The notes: a model not told the origin generated them from the letters alone. Counted from the first letter of the stretch, positions 1-4,885 are shown. The stretch is 8,057 nt of DNA from Candidatus Omnitrophota bacterium (GCA_018813085.1 JAHJCI010000154.1:1-8057); one strand, 5' to 3'. Made by a program: numbers and translations.

Positions 1-252
1 CTTTAAAAGTAAAACCTCTAATTGAGCTCCTGTTTGGCGCCTGGCGGTTAACCGGGCCGGCAATACCTTGGTGTCGTTAAGTACAAAGACATCGCCTGTA
101 TGTATAAAACGGGTTATCTCTTTAAAAATTAACTCTTTGAGAGTCTTATTTTTGCGGTTTAAAACAAGCAGCCGGGATTCATCCCGTTTGGCTCCGGGCT
201 CCTGGGCAATCAGCCCTTCGGGTAAATGGTATTTGAAGTCAGAAAGCTGCAT
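1..252 (-). CDS. queA: QueA, tRNA S-adenosylmethionine:preQ1 ribosyltransferase-isomerase (N-terminal part)
   Basis: The gene runs off the left edge; 84 codons are visible. QueA transfers and isomerises the ribosyl moiety of S-adenosylmethionine onto preQ1 at wobble position 34 of tRNA, giving epoxyqueuosine. The visible part carries the family's N-terminal signature: a start reading MQLSDFKYHLPEGLIAQEP, then RDESRLLVL, then VFVLNDTKVLPARL, the conserved asparagine-aspartate-threonine region. The chosen ATG (250-252) has an AAAGGA Shine-Dalgarno about five bases upstream and lies 12 bases after the purC stop, so it is probably co-transcribed with purC and pckG. tRNA-Asp(GTC), one of the queuosine-modified tRNAs, is encoded in the same window; this is probably coincidental. 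Nothing is broken in the visible part; the rest of the enzyme cannot be judged. Confidence 0.95.
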   Translation of the reverse strand, partial: MQLSDFKYHLPEGLIAQEPGAKRDESRLLVLNRKNKTLKELIFKEITRFIHTGDVFVLNDTKVLPARLTARRQTGAQLEVLLLK

Positions 253-264
253 TAGATTCCTTTA

Positions 265-1155
265 TTACAGCTGGCCTGCGGTGAGCATTTCTAAAGCTTG
301 GAGGTATTTTTGACTTGTTTTGGATATTATATCCTGAGGCAATTCGGGGGCAGGAGGAGTTTTATCCCAATCCAGGCTTTCCAAATAATCGCGCACGAAT
401 TGCTTGTCAAAACTGGGCTGGCTTCTGCCTGGCTGATATTGATCTTTCGGCCAAAAGCGCGAAGAATCCGGCGTTAATATCTCATCAATAAGCATAATCC
501 CGTCATTATATATACCGAATTCGAATTTTGTATCGGCAATAATAATGCCTTTACTAAGAGCGTAAGAACCGGCTTTCTTATAGATGTTGATACTTAACAT
601 TTTTAACTTATCTACTACCTCTTTACCCAGCTCTTTTTCCACGGATTCCTGCGTCACATTTATATCGTGGCCTGCGGAAGCTTTAGTAGAAGGAGTAAAT
701 ATAACATCGGGTAATTTACTTGACTCCAGAAGCCCTTTCGGCAGTTCTATCCCGCAGATACTCTGCTCCTTTTTGTATTCCTTCCATCCTGATCCGGAAA
801 GATACCCCCTTACTATACACTCTACGGCAAAAGGCTTGGTTTTTCTTACCAGCATCGAACGGCCGGAAATAATCTCTTCATATTTCTCTAATTCGCCGGG
901 ATAACTACCGACATCAGAGGTAATAAAATGCGTCGGCACAATATCTTTAATAAAATTGAACCAGAAGCAGGAGATGGCGGTTAAAATTTCGCCTTTACGC
1001 GGGATTCCAGAAGGCAGAATCACATCAAAACAGGAAATCCTATCGGTTGAGATGATCAGGAGCTCCGTGCCTAAATCGTAAACGTCTCTGACCTTGCCTC
1101 GTTTAAATAGCTTTAGGTCTTTGAAATCCGTGTTTAATAAAACACTTTTTGCCAT
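265..1155 (-). CDS. purC: PurC, phosphoribosylaminoimidazole-succinocarboxamide (SAICAR) synthetase
   Basis: This cytosolic enzyme of de novo purine synthesis joins CAIR and aspartate using ATP to make SAICAR. At 296 residues it is the longer form of the family (short bacterial forms are about 240). Visible motifs are KRGKVRDVY at residues 18-26 (nucleotide-binding strand-turn), DRISCFD at 38-44, [13 protein letters not shown] at 112-124, [12 protein letters not shown] at 153-164, the second family signature ADTKFEFG at 207-214, and [14 protein letters not shown] at 223-236. The ATG begins directly after the pckG TAA with no gap, and I see no good Shine-Dalgarno (the upstream bases are an A run), so translation is probably coupled to pckG. 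queA follows after 12 bases. The reading frame is intact and full length. Confidence 0.97.
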   Translation of the reverse strand: MAKSVLLNTDFKDLKLFKRGKVRDVYDLGTELLIISTDRISCFDVILPSGIPRKGEILTAISCFWFNFIKDIVPTHFITSDVGSYPGELEKYEEIISGRSMLVRKTKPFAVECIVRGYLSGSGWKEYKKEQSICGIELPKGLLESSKLPDVIFTPSTKASAGHDINVTQESVEKELGKEVVDKLKMLSINIYKKAGSYALSKGIIIADTKFEFGIYNDGIMLIDEILTPDSSRFWPKDQYQPGRSQPSFDKQFVRDYLESLDWDKTPPAPELPQDIISKTSQKYLQALEMLTAGQL

Positions 1156-2931
1156 TTATTTTTTTAACCGTCTTAAAAGGGCTTTATATTCTTTCCATAA
1201 TTCCTGCGGTAAATCTTTTCCAAAACGCTTAAAAAATTTCTTTACATCCTCCGCCTCTTCTAGCCAGTCAGTTTTGTTGATAGTGAAAAGTTTCTCCTGT
1301 GCCCTTGCCGGAAGACGTAAGCCGGTCATATCTATATCGTGCGCCCTAGGAATATAACCAATAGGGCTGTCTACTGCTTCTACTTTATTATTACAGCGGT
1401 CTAAAATCCACTCTAATATTCTAAGATTCTCCCCGTAGCCCGGCCATAAGAACTTACCATGCTCATCGGTTCTGAACCAGTTTGCATGAAATATCTTCGG
1501 CGGATTGAGCATACGCCTGCCCATTTTCAACCAGTGCCTAAAATAATCTGCCATATTATAACCACAGAAAGGAAGCATGGCCATGGGATCGCGCCTTACC
1601 TCTCCCACTTTACCAACCTGTGCAGCTGTGCGCTCCGAAGCCATGGTTGCTCCCACAAAGACACCATGCTGCCAATTAAAAGACTCAAATACCAAAGGTG
1701 TTAGGTGGGACCTGCGCCCACCAAAGATTATCGCCGAAATCGGGACTCCGTGGTGCTGCTCCAGGCGAAAAGACGCTGAAGGACAATTAGAAATCGGAGT
1801 GGTAAACCGGGCATTAGGGTGCGCGCCCTTAATCGGCTTCCCGTTCTCATCTGTCATCCCCGGCTTCCATGTACGGCCTTGCCAGTCAACGCCGCTTTCG
1901 GGCGTCCGGCCATCTGCGCCTTCCCACCAAACTGTGTTATCTGGCGCGAGCAGTACATTGGTAAATATAGTATCCTTTTTAATCGTGGCTAACATACTGG
2001 GATTGCTTTTGGCATTAGTTCCTGGCGCGACACCGAAAAACCCTGATTCAGGGTTGATCGCCCATAGGGTTCCGTCAGAATCAATGCGCATCCAGGCAAT
2101 ATCGTCTCCTACTGTCCAGATCCGATACCCCTTTCTCTTGAGCCCCTCAGGAGGCACTAACATCGCCAGATTAGTTTTCCCGCAGGCGCTGGGAAACGCT
2201 GCTGCTATATATTCAATATGCCCGCTTGGCTCCTCTATGCCCATAATAAGCATATGTTCGGCAAACCATCCTTCGCGTTTTGCAAGATAGCCGGCAATAC
2301 GCAAAGAAAGGCACTTCTTCCCCAGTAGTACGTTACCGCCGTAACCCGAATTTACGCTCCAGATGGCGTTATCCTCCGGGAAATGCAGTATAAGCCTCCT
2401 GTTAATATCTAAGTCTGCTTTGGAATGCAGGCATTTAGTAAATTCCTGAGTTTTCTGTAGCTGTTTTAAAACTTCTTCCCCGGCCCTTGACATAATCAAC
2501 ATATTCAAGACTACATACCGAGAATCAGTCAACTCTACGCCGATTTTACTAAATTCCGAGCCCACCGGGCCCATTGAAAAAGGGATTACATACATAGCCC
2601 TGCCCTTCATGGACCCTTTAAAGATAGCACTTGCTTTTTTATAAGCAACCTTGGGGGGCATCCAGTTATTGATAGGGCCTGCGTCGTGTTTTTTTCTGGT
2701 GCAGATAAAAGTAAGGTGTTCTGTGCGCGCTACATCATTAATCGCTGTACGGTGCAGGAAACAACCGGGTAATTTCTCTTGGTTTAAAAGAGTAATCTCT
2801 TGGCTTTCAACCGCTTCCTTTTCAAGCCGCGCTTTCTGCTCGGCCGAACCGTCTATCCAGATAATTGAATCCGGCTGGCAAAGCTTAGCGCAAGAATTTA
2901 CCCAGGATTTTAATTCTTTAAGGTCATTCAT
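1156..2931 (-). CDS. pckG: PckG, GTP-dependent phosphoenolpyruvate carboxykinase
   Basis: PckG interconverts oxaloacetate plus GTP with phosphoenolpyruvate plus GDP and CO2, the entry step of gluconeogenesis or, in reverse, an anaplerotic fixation step. At 591 residues the length is normal for the GTP class. The P-loop FPSACGKTN is at 246-254 with the hyper-reactive cysteine C250. Metal ligands correspond to K206 (GKKC), H226 (AEHM) and D277 (VGDDIAWM, 274-281). GFFGVAPGT at 297-305, NARF at 373-376 (substrate arginine) and FLWPGYGEN at 494-502 (guanine pocket) are also present. These motifs separate it from ATP-type PckA. The ATG at 2929-2931 starts MNDLKELKSW; I see no clear Shine-Dalgarno and no convincing promoter directly upstream. 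It heads the pckG-purC-queA cluster and starts about 40 bases after a displaced tRNA-Asp 3' end. Confidence 0.97.
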   Translation of the reverse strand: MNDLKELKSWVNSCAKLCQPDSIIWIDGSAEQKARLEKEAVESQEITLLNQEKLPGCFLHRTAINDVARTEHLTFICTRKKHDAGPINNWMPPKVAYKKASAIFKGSMKGRAMYVIPFSMGPVGSEFSKIGVELTDSRYVVLNMLIMSRAGEEVLKQLQKTQEFTKCLHSKADLDINRRLILHFPEDNAIWSVNSGYGGNVLLGKKCLSLRIAGYLAKREGWFAEHMLIMGIEEPSGHIEYIAAAFPSACGKTNLAMLVPPEGLKRKGYRIWTVGDDIAWMRIDSDGTLWAINPESGFFGVAPGTNAKSNPSMLATIKKDTIFTNVLLAPDNTVWWEGADGRTPESGVDWQGRTWKPGMTDENGKPIKGAHPNARFTTPISNCPSASFRLEQHHGVPISAIIFGGRRSHLTPLVFESFNWQHGVFVGATMASERTAAQVGKVGEVRRDPMAMLPFCGYNMADYFRHWLKMGRRMLNPPKIFHANWFRTDEHGKFLWPGYGENLRILEWILDRCNNKVEAVDSPIGYIPRAHDIDMTGLRLPARAQEKLFTINKTDWLEEAEDVKKFFKRFGKDLPQELWKEYKALLRRLKK

Positions 2932-2969
2932 AAATCTAATAATAGACTAATAAAAGAGATTGTTGCCGG

Positions 2970-3018
2970 CGGGCCCGACGAGATTTGAACTCGCGATCTT
3001 CAGATCGACAATCTGACG
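2970..3018 (-). repeat. tRNA-Asp 3'-half copy 1 (distal attachment-site remnant)
   Basis: Read on the minus strand, this stretch holds an anticodon arm with GTC, a variable loop, a T arm around TTCAAAT and the 3' acceptor strand CGGGCCC with discriminator G. It lacks a matching D arm and 5' acceptor strand, so it is not a working tRNA. After the discriminator come the bases CCG, not an encoded CCA. The T stem is GCGAG/CTCGT, which still pairs but differs from the intact tRNA-Asp (GAGGG/CCCTT) and equals copy 2. Its place next to pckG suggests that this is the original chromosomal 3' end of tRNA-Asp, displaced by integration upstream. That history is inferred. Confidence 0.75.
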
Positions 3019-3042
3019 CGTCGAGAATTCTCGCATTGCCCA

Positions 3043-3141
3043 TCAAGCCGCAACTAATTCATTCTTTTGTTGTTGCGTATTATCGCATAAATCGGTTTGG
3101 TTTGCAAGTGGATTTTGTGCCCAAATTGTGCCTATCTGGAG
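3043..3141 (-). pseudogene. Possible C-terminal remnant of a tyrosine recombinase
   Basis: A 32-codon open segment follows an in-frame TAA and has no start codon. It begins LQIGTIWAQNPLANQ and ends at TGA 25 bases before tRNA copy 1. The GTIWAQ-like ending resembles C-terminal tails of some phage-type integrases, and genes for such enzymes often end next to the att site. No catalytic residues (R, H-x-x-R, Y) survive, so the identity rests on a short resemblance and on context. A shorter version (QKIGTNWAQA, then TGA at 4568-4570) sits at the same place in the other copy of the flanking repeat. It could equally be non-coding sequence of the element end. Confidence 0.3.
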
Positions 3142-3180
3142 TTAAAATTGGTTAAATTTCGTTAAACTTGGTTAAAAGCA
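3141..3180 (+). repeat. Four tandem 10-bp direct repeats (GTTAAAnTTG type), copy B
   Basis: Four units in exact 10-base register: GTTAAAATTG, GTTAAATTTC, GTTAAACTTG and GTTAAAAGCA. The GTTAAA core recurs once per helical turn, so a bound protein would contact one DNA face. The same array is at 4600-4639. Its position about 35 bases from the tRNA-derived att sequence suggests arm-type recombinase or excisionase binding sites. Origin iterons are an alternative. Neither is proved. Confidence 0.65.
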
Positions 3181-3205
3181 AAAACGCCGTAAGTTGTTTA
3201 CGGCG
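3180..3205 (-). terminator. Intrinsic terminator after tRNA-Asp 3'-half copy 2
   Basis: CGCCGTAA (3185-3192) and TTACGGCG (3198-3205) form a perfect 8-bp stem with a 5-base loop, followed on the minus strand by TTTTTGCTTTT. It lies 10 bases past the encoded CCA, so it once ended a tRNA-Asp transcript. In the matching position behind the intact tRNA-Asp the stem is partly decayed. Confidence 0.7.
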
Positions 3206-3215
3206 CTTGCTTTAT

Positions 3216-3262
3216 TGGCGGGCCCGACGAGATTTGAACTCGCGATCTTCAGATCGACAATC
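3216..3262 (-). repeat. tRNA-Asp 3'-half copy 2 (attachment-site remnant, attR-like)
   Basis: From the minus strand this reads GATTGTCGATCTGAAGATCG, then a T arm GCGAG-TTCAAAT-CTCGT, then CGGGCCC, G and an encoded CCA. It matches the intact tRNA-Asp from the anticodon loop to the 3' end, and identity stops abruptly at 3262/4721. Upstream of the break lies unrelated sequence of tiny ORFs rather than a tRNA 5' half. This is the pattern left by a tyrosine recombinase that crosses over at the anticodon arm. The compensated T-stem changes relative to the intact gene show that it derives from a different tRNA-Asp allele. Confidence 0.8.
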
Positions 3263-3299
3263 AGAAAAGATACACGGATATTAATTGTTTTTTATTCAT
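3261..3299 (-). pseudogene. Tiny ORF truncated at the att junction
   Basis: ATG overlaps the stop of the upstream membrane-peptide ORF as ATGA. It encodes MNKKQLISVYLF and then reaches a TGA formed exactly at the junction with tRNA copy 2. A short basic-hydrophobic start of this kind reads like the beginning of a longer membrane protein cut by recombination. The spacing from GGGAG to the start is very short, so translation would rely on coupling. The evidence is weak because the segment is only 12 codons. Confidence 0.25.
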
Positions 3300-3400
3300 T
3301 TCTCCCATCGTTTTAACCACAAGATTACTCCTCTAACAAAGAGAAACCCAAGGTAAATCCCAATTCCAAGCAGGAAGCCAAATAAAATCAACCGTATCAT
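3296..3400 (-). CDS. Small single-pass membrane peptide (34 aa), unknown function
   Basis: The ORF encodes 34 residues: a start reading MIRLILFGFLLGIGIYLGF, then an aliphatic stretch, and a basic end LWLKRWEK. One transmembrane helix of about 20 residues with a positively charged C-terminus is the only visible feature, so a cytoplasmic C-terminus is likely by the positive-inside rule. A GAGAGG purine run precedes the ATG, and the ATG overlaps the stop of a 13-codon ORF as ATGA, suggesting coupled translation. It lies inside the tRNA-Asp element next to the att junction. I recognise no family. Size and overlap resemble small membrane peptides of phage or toxin type I systems, but no antitoxin RNA is evident. 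Confidence 0.4.
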   Translation of the reverse strand: MIRLILFGFLLGIGIYLGFLFVRGVILWLKRWEK

Positions 3401-3438
3401 TTAAGCCCCTCTCTTGCTATGATTTTCTTAATGTTCAT
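3397..3438 (-). CDS. Leader-like 13-codon ORF upstream of the membrane peptide
   Basis: The ORF encodes MNIKKIIAREGLK. It has a clear AAGGAG Shine-Dalgarno seven bases before the ATG, and its TGA overlaps the next ATG (ATGA). It may serve to deliver ribosomes to the 34-residue ORF rather than make a useful peptide. There is no recognisable family, and at this length a chance ORF is possible. Confidence 0.25.
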   Translation of the reverse strand: MNIKKIIAREGLK

Positions 3439-3486
3439 CTTATTTCTCCTTCATTTCCTTAATCGCCCAAGCATCTATTCATCAGC

Positions 3487-3546
3487 CTATTTATTTTTCT
3501 TTGGTTTCTTTTTTTCTCTTTTTCTTTTGTTTTTGTCGTGAGACAT
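3487..3546 (-). CDS. Lysine-rich 19-residue peptide ORF
   Basis: The ORF reads MSHDKNKRKREKKKPKKNK and stops at TAG. Twelve of 19 residues are lysine or arginine. An AGGAGGT Shine-Dalgarno lies six bases before the ATG, the best ribosome site in the element, and a candidate promoter lies about 30 bases upstream. A strong ribosome site before so short a frame is unusual and argues against chance. The extreme charge suggests nucleic-acid or ribosome contact if it is made. No family is recognised, and the A-rich coding strand could also generate such a composition by chance. Confidence 0.4.
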   Translation of the reverse strand: MSHDKNKRKREKKKPKKNK

Positions 3547-3573
3547 TTTTTACCTCCTATAGTGGTAAGGTCT

Positions 3574-3602
3574 ATATTACTACTACATTCACTTAGAGTA
3601 AA
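3574..3602 (-). promoter_or_regulatory. Candidate promoter for the tiny-ORF run
   Basis: On the minus strand TTTACT (3597-3602) and TAATAT (3574-3579) are 17 bases apart, each matching four of six sigma70 consensus positions. The predicted start is about 20 bases before the 19-codon ORF. It lies back to back with a plus-strand promoter at 3611-3639. Confidence 0.35.
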
Positions 3603-3610
3603 CGTTTTTC

Positions 3611-3639
3611 TTGCACCTCTCTACCCTAAAATATATAAT
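3611..3639 (+). promoter_or_regulatory. Candidate promoter of the broken secreted-protein gene
   Basis: TTGCAC (3611-3616) lies 17 bases before a perfect TATAAT (3634-3639). The expected start falls at about 3646, the A of the ATG, and there is no Shine-Dalgarno. A leaderless mRNA is therefore predicted. Confidence 0.45.
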
Positions 3640-3645
3640 ATAAGT

Positions 3646-3990
3646 ATGAAGAAGTTTCTAATCAGCCTAATTACTATAGCATTTCTTTGCTCTCTTGCCT
3701 TTTCTTAAACAGCCCAAGCTCGCCGCCGTCCCAGTAAACGCCGTAGGGACCAGATAAGCGTAAAGAAAGCCGAACGCGAGTTAGAAGAGCTTCAAAATAC
3801 TGTCAGGGCGGAGTTAGAAGGTAATAACCCTGAGATTGCAAGAGAGATACTTGATAGATATAAAGGTAGTGCTTACGAAGAGGAAATCAAGACATTAGAA
3901 GTAGAGATTGCAGAGCAAGAGGCAGAAAAAGAAGTCTCTAAGGAAAAACGCACCCCCGAAGAAAACCAGACACCTGAACAGCCCAATTAA
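3646..3990 (+). pseudogene. Secreted, highly charged protein gene interrupted by one in-frame TAA
   Basis: From ATG 3646 the frame encodes a classic signal peptide, MKKFLISLITIAFLCSLAFS, then a TAA at 3706-3708. The same frame then stays open for 93 codons to the TAA at 3988-3990. The part after the stop begins TAQARRRPSKRRRDQ, so reading the stop as CAA (Gln) would give SQTAQA, a good signal peptidase I site after AQA. The mature part is rich in Glu, Lys and Arg, with heptad-like helix (KKAERELEELQNTVRAELEG) and a Glu/Pro-rich tail. No ATG, GTG or TTG lies in frame after the stop. A single C-to-T change is the simplest explanation; readthrough or a sequencing error is possible. Family not recognised. 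It is the only plus-strand gene of the element. Confidence 0.7.
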
Positions 3991-4017
3991 ACATCCTACC
4001 TTACATACTCCTAAAAT

Positions 4018-4056
4018 ATTTCTCCTACTTACAATAGACGTAAGAGGTGGAGAAAT
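4018..4056. other. Imperfect hairpin between the pseudogene and the sRNA promoter
   Basis: ATTTCTCC (4018-4025) pairs with GGAGAAAT (4049-4056), and inside it CTTAC (4028-4032) pairs with GTAAG (4040-4044) around the loop AATAGAC. A T5 run begins about 12 bases later, too far for a standard terminator. It may be a degraded terminator of the upstream gene or a structural element; the function is unknown. Confidence 0.4.
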
Positions 4057-4092
4057 CTCAAAGGGGATTTTTGTATTAAAAGGCGATAAACA

Positions 4093-4121
4093 TTGAAAAA
4101 ATCGTTAAAATAGTGTATACT
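4093..4121 (+). promoter_or_regulatory. Sigma70-type promoter of the candidate small RNA
   Basis: TTGAAA (4093-4098) and TATACT (4116-4121) each match five of six consensus bases with an ideal 17-base spacer. The predicted start at about 4127 lies within a 12-base inverted repeat, ATTGT-AG-ACAAT (4125-4136), which could be an operator or the first hairpin of the RNA. Confidence 0.6.
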
Positions 4122-4126
4122 TAGAT

Positions 4127-4208
4127 TGTAGACAATGCAAGCTGTAGAAACATGCTGTAGAGTCACAGAAAAGGCGTCAGTAATAAACTGGACGCCTTTT
4201 CTGCTTTT
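4127..4208 (+). ncRNA. Candidate small RNA of about 80 nt
   Basis: A good sigma70 promoter (4093-4121) and a strong terminator hairpin (4166-4203 plus T run) bracket about 80 bases without a usable reading frame. The body contains GCTGTAGA twice (4140-4148 and 4154-4161 area), separated by a short spacer, which would leave two equal single-stranded motifs before the terminator stem. The layout (independent promoter, short unstructured body, intrinsic terminator) is that of a trans-acting or antisense sRNA. It is convergent with the csp gene, whose own terminator lies just beyond. I recognise no known RNA family. The call rests on signals only. Confidence 0.5.
4166..4208 (+). terminator. Long intrinsic terminator of the candidate sRNA
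   Basis: CAGAAAAGGCGTCAGT (4166-4181) pairs with ACTGGACGCCTTTTCTG (4187-4203): 16 base pairs with one bulged G and the loop AATAA, followed by CTTTT. A4 and T4 runs inside the stem make it potentially active in both directions, so it could also insulate against read-through from csp. Confidence 0.7.
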
Positions 4209-4246
4209 AGAGGGTTAATAGACGAATAACGTAGAGAAACCTCACA

Positions 4247-4278
4247 TAAGAAACCCACCCTGCTTTTGACAAGGTGGG
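4247..4278 (-). terminator. Intrinsic terminator of the csp gene
   Basis: On the minus strand CCCACCTTGT pairs with GCAGGGTGGG across the loop CAAAA (4254-4278; ten pairs including two G-U), followed by TTTCTT. It begins about 20 bases after the csp stop codon. Confidence 0.8.
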
Positions 4279-4299
4279 CTGGATTGTCTTGAAGTTAGG

Positions 4300-4503
4300 T
4301 TATAGCTTAACTACGTTTGTTGCTTGAGGACCTTTTGGTCCTTCTCCGATTTCAAACTCAACCGCTTGGCCTTCATCTAAAGACTTGAAACCTTCGCCCT
4401 GAATTTCTTTGTGGTGAACAAAACAATCTTTGCTACCATCATCTGGCGTTATAAACCCATAACCTTTCTCACTACTGAACCACTTAACTTTTCCTTTTGC
4501 CAT
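4300..4503 (-). CDS. CspA-family cold-shock protein
   Basis: At 67 residues this is a single cold-shock domain, a five-stranded OB fold that binds single-stranded RNA or DNA and melts RNA secondary structure. RNP1 is KGYGFI at 13-18 and RNP2 is CFVHH at 27-31. W8, F9, F17, F28 and H30 form the usual nucleic-acid face, and [13 protein letters not shown] and [10 protein letters not shown] complete the fold. The ATG (4501-4503) has an AAGGAGG site eight bases upstream and follows an extended -10 promoter with a leader of only about 17 bases, so it lacks the long cold-responsive 5' leader of E. coli cspA. It sits inside the tRNA-Asp element, so it is cargo rather than clearly the host's housekeeping copy. 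Which paralogue (cspA, C, D, E) cannot be told. Confidence 0.95.
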   Translation of the reverse strand: MAKGKVKWFSSEKGYGFITPDDGSKDCFVHHKEIQGEGFKSLDEGQAVEFEIGEGPKGPQATNVVKL

Positions 4504-4526
4504 TATTTACTCCTCCTTCCACTCTA

Positions 4527-4535
4527 ATTATACCA
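4527..4535 (-). promoter_or_regulatory. Extended -10 promoter of csp
   Basis: The minus strand reads TGGTATAAT, an exact extended -10 (TGnTATAAT). No good -35 is visible at 17 bases, which is usual for this class. The predicted start at about 4520 gives a short leader containing the Shine-Dalgarno. Confidence 0.65.
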
Positions 4536-4573
4536 CACAATCTTAAAAATGCTATTAGATTGAGTACTCAGGC

Positions 4574-4675
4574 TTGTGCCCAATTTGTGCCTATCTTTTG
4601 TTAAAATTGGTTAAATTTCGTTAAACTGGGTTAAAATGAAAAGTGTTGTAACTTGCTTACGGCGCTTGCTTTACT
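4574..4675. repeat. Element left-end repeat, copy A (adjacent to intact tRNA-Asp)
   Basis: This is the ungapped partner of 3115-3216. It starts right after the tRNA-encoded CCA and contains the four 10-base direct repeats, but its terminator stem is decayed: the eight-pair hairpin of copy B is reduced to about four pairs here. It ends in a short QKIGTNWAQA-TGA reading segment like that of copy B. Confidence 0.85.
4600..4639 (+). repeat. Four tandem 10-bp direct repeats, copy A
   Basis: GTTAAAATTG, GTTAAATTTC, GTTAAACTGG and GTTAAAATGA follow in exact 10-base steps. Only one base within the first three units differs from copy B, while the neighbouring terminator region has diverged much more, which suggests selection on the array. 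Confidence 0.65.
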
Positions 4676-4753
4676 GGCGGGCCCGAAGGGATTTGAACCC
4701 TCGATCTTCAGATCGACAATCTGACGTGCTAAACCAGGCTGCACCACGGGCCC
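4675..4753 (-). tRNA. tRNA-Asp (GTC)
   Basis: The sequence folds as acceptor GGGCCCG/CGGGCCC, D arm GTGC/GCAC, anticodon stem TCAGA/TCTGA with loop TTGTCGA (anticodon GTC), variable loop AGATC and T arm GAGGG-TTCAAAT-CCCTT. Discriminator G73, an aspartate identity base, is followed by an encoded CCA. Length is 79 with CCA. The loop has G37 and A38; C38 is the more usual base in tRNA-Asp. The 3' half was probably supplied by the integrated element: its T stem differs from both displaced copies, and its encoded CCA is absent from the tRNA-Val here and from copy 1. The gene should remain functional. Confidence 0.95.
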
Positions 4754-4768
4754 GAAATATTGAGTAAG

Positions 4769-4797
4769 ATTTTAACCTAAAATATGAAGAATTGCAA
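4769..4797 (-). promoter_or_regulatory. Promoter of tRNA-Asp
   Basis: On the minus strand TTGCAA (4792-4797) and TAAAAT (4769-4774) are 17 bases apart. The predicted start is about 9 bases before the mature tRNA 5' end. Confidence 0.6.
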
Positions 4798-4885
4798 TAA
4801 TTTTTCTTGGCTTGTTATATCTGCGACTATCCTACTTGTACTAAAATATAAGAACAGGTATGTCTTAAGGTATCTAAATTCTTAG

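Larger units (their letters stand above)
3115..3216. repeat. Element left-end repeat, copy B (pairs with 4574-4675)
   Basis: About 101 bases here align without gaps to the segment just downstream of the intact tRNA-Asp (4574-4675). I count by hand about 14 differences. Similarity continues into the tRNA 3' half and ends at about 3262/4721, so the total repeat is about 148 bases. In minus-strand order it holds an encoded CCA, a terminator hairpin, four 10-base direct repeats and a GTGCC-containing stretch. It probably marks the end of a second element whose interior is lost. The duplication is seen directly; the mechanism is inferred. Confidence 0.85.
3262..4721. mobile_element. Small tRNA-Asp-integrated element, integrase lost
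   Basis: The segment is bounded by the 3' half of the intact tRNA-Asp on the right and by tRNA copy 2 on the left, as direct repeats 1459 bases apart. Cargo comprises a CspA-family gene, a candidate small RNA, a broken secreted-protein gene and several tiny ORFs. No integrase, replication gene or transposase is present, so it is either a decayed element or a satellite mobilised in trans. A further 249-bp unit lies between copy 2 and copy 1 (3013-3262), suggesting tandem integration followed by deletion. The boundaries are seen; mobility is inferred. Confidence 0.6.

Noticed and set aside
1577..2290. Long plus-strand open frame (237 codons) opposite pckG
   Set aside because: It lies fully antisense to a well-conserved PckG with all catalytic motifs; composition and hydrophobic pattern fit a shadow frame, and no ribosome site is seen.
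3022..3033. 12-base perfect palindrome CGAGAATTCTCG next to tRNA copy 1
   Set aside because: It could be a recombinase or regulator site, but it occurs only once and nothing else supports a function.
2970..3050. Complete second tRNA-Asp gene
   Set aside because: The 5' part cannot form the acceptor or D stem; only the 3' half is tRNA-like, so it is listed as an att remnant.
3141..3180. CRISPR-like or plasmid-origin reading of the 10-bp repeats
   Set aside because: Units are contiguous with no spacers, so it is not CRISPR; no replication gene is nearby, so origin iterons are less likely than recombinase arm sites.
3397..3546. Type I toxin-antitoxin locus
   Set aside because: The 34-residue membrane peptide fits in size, but no antisense RNA promoter overlapping it could be identified.
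3908..4096. Plus-strand frame of 62 codons
   Set aside because: It overlaps the end of the interrupted secreted-protein frame in another register, and its product is low-complexity Lys/Pro-rich with no ribosome site.
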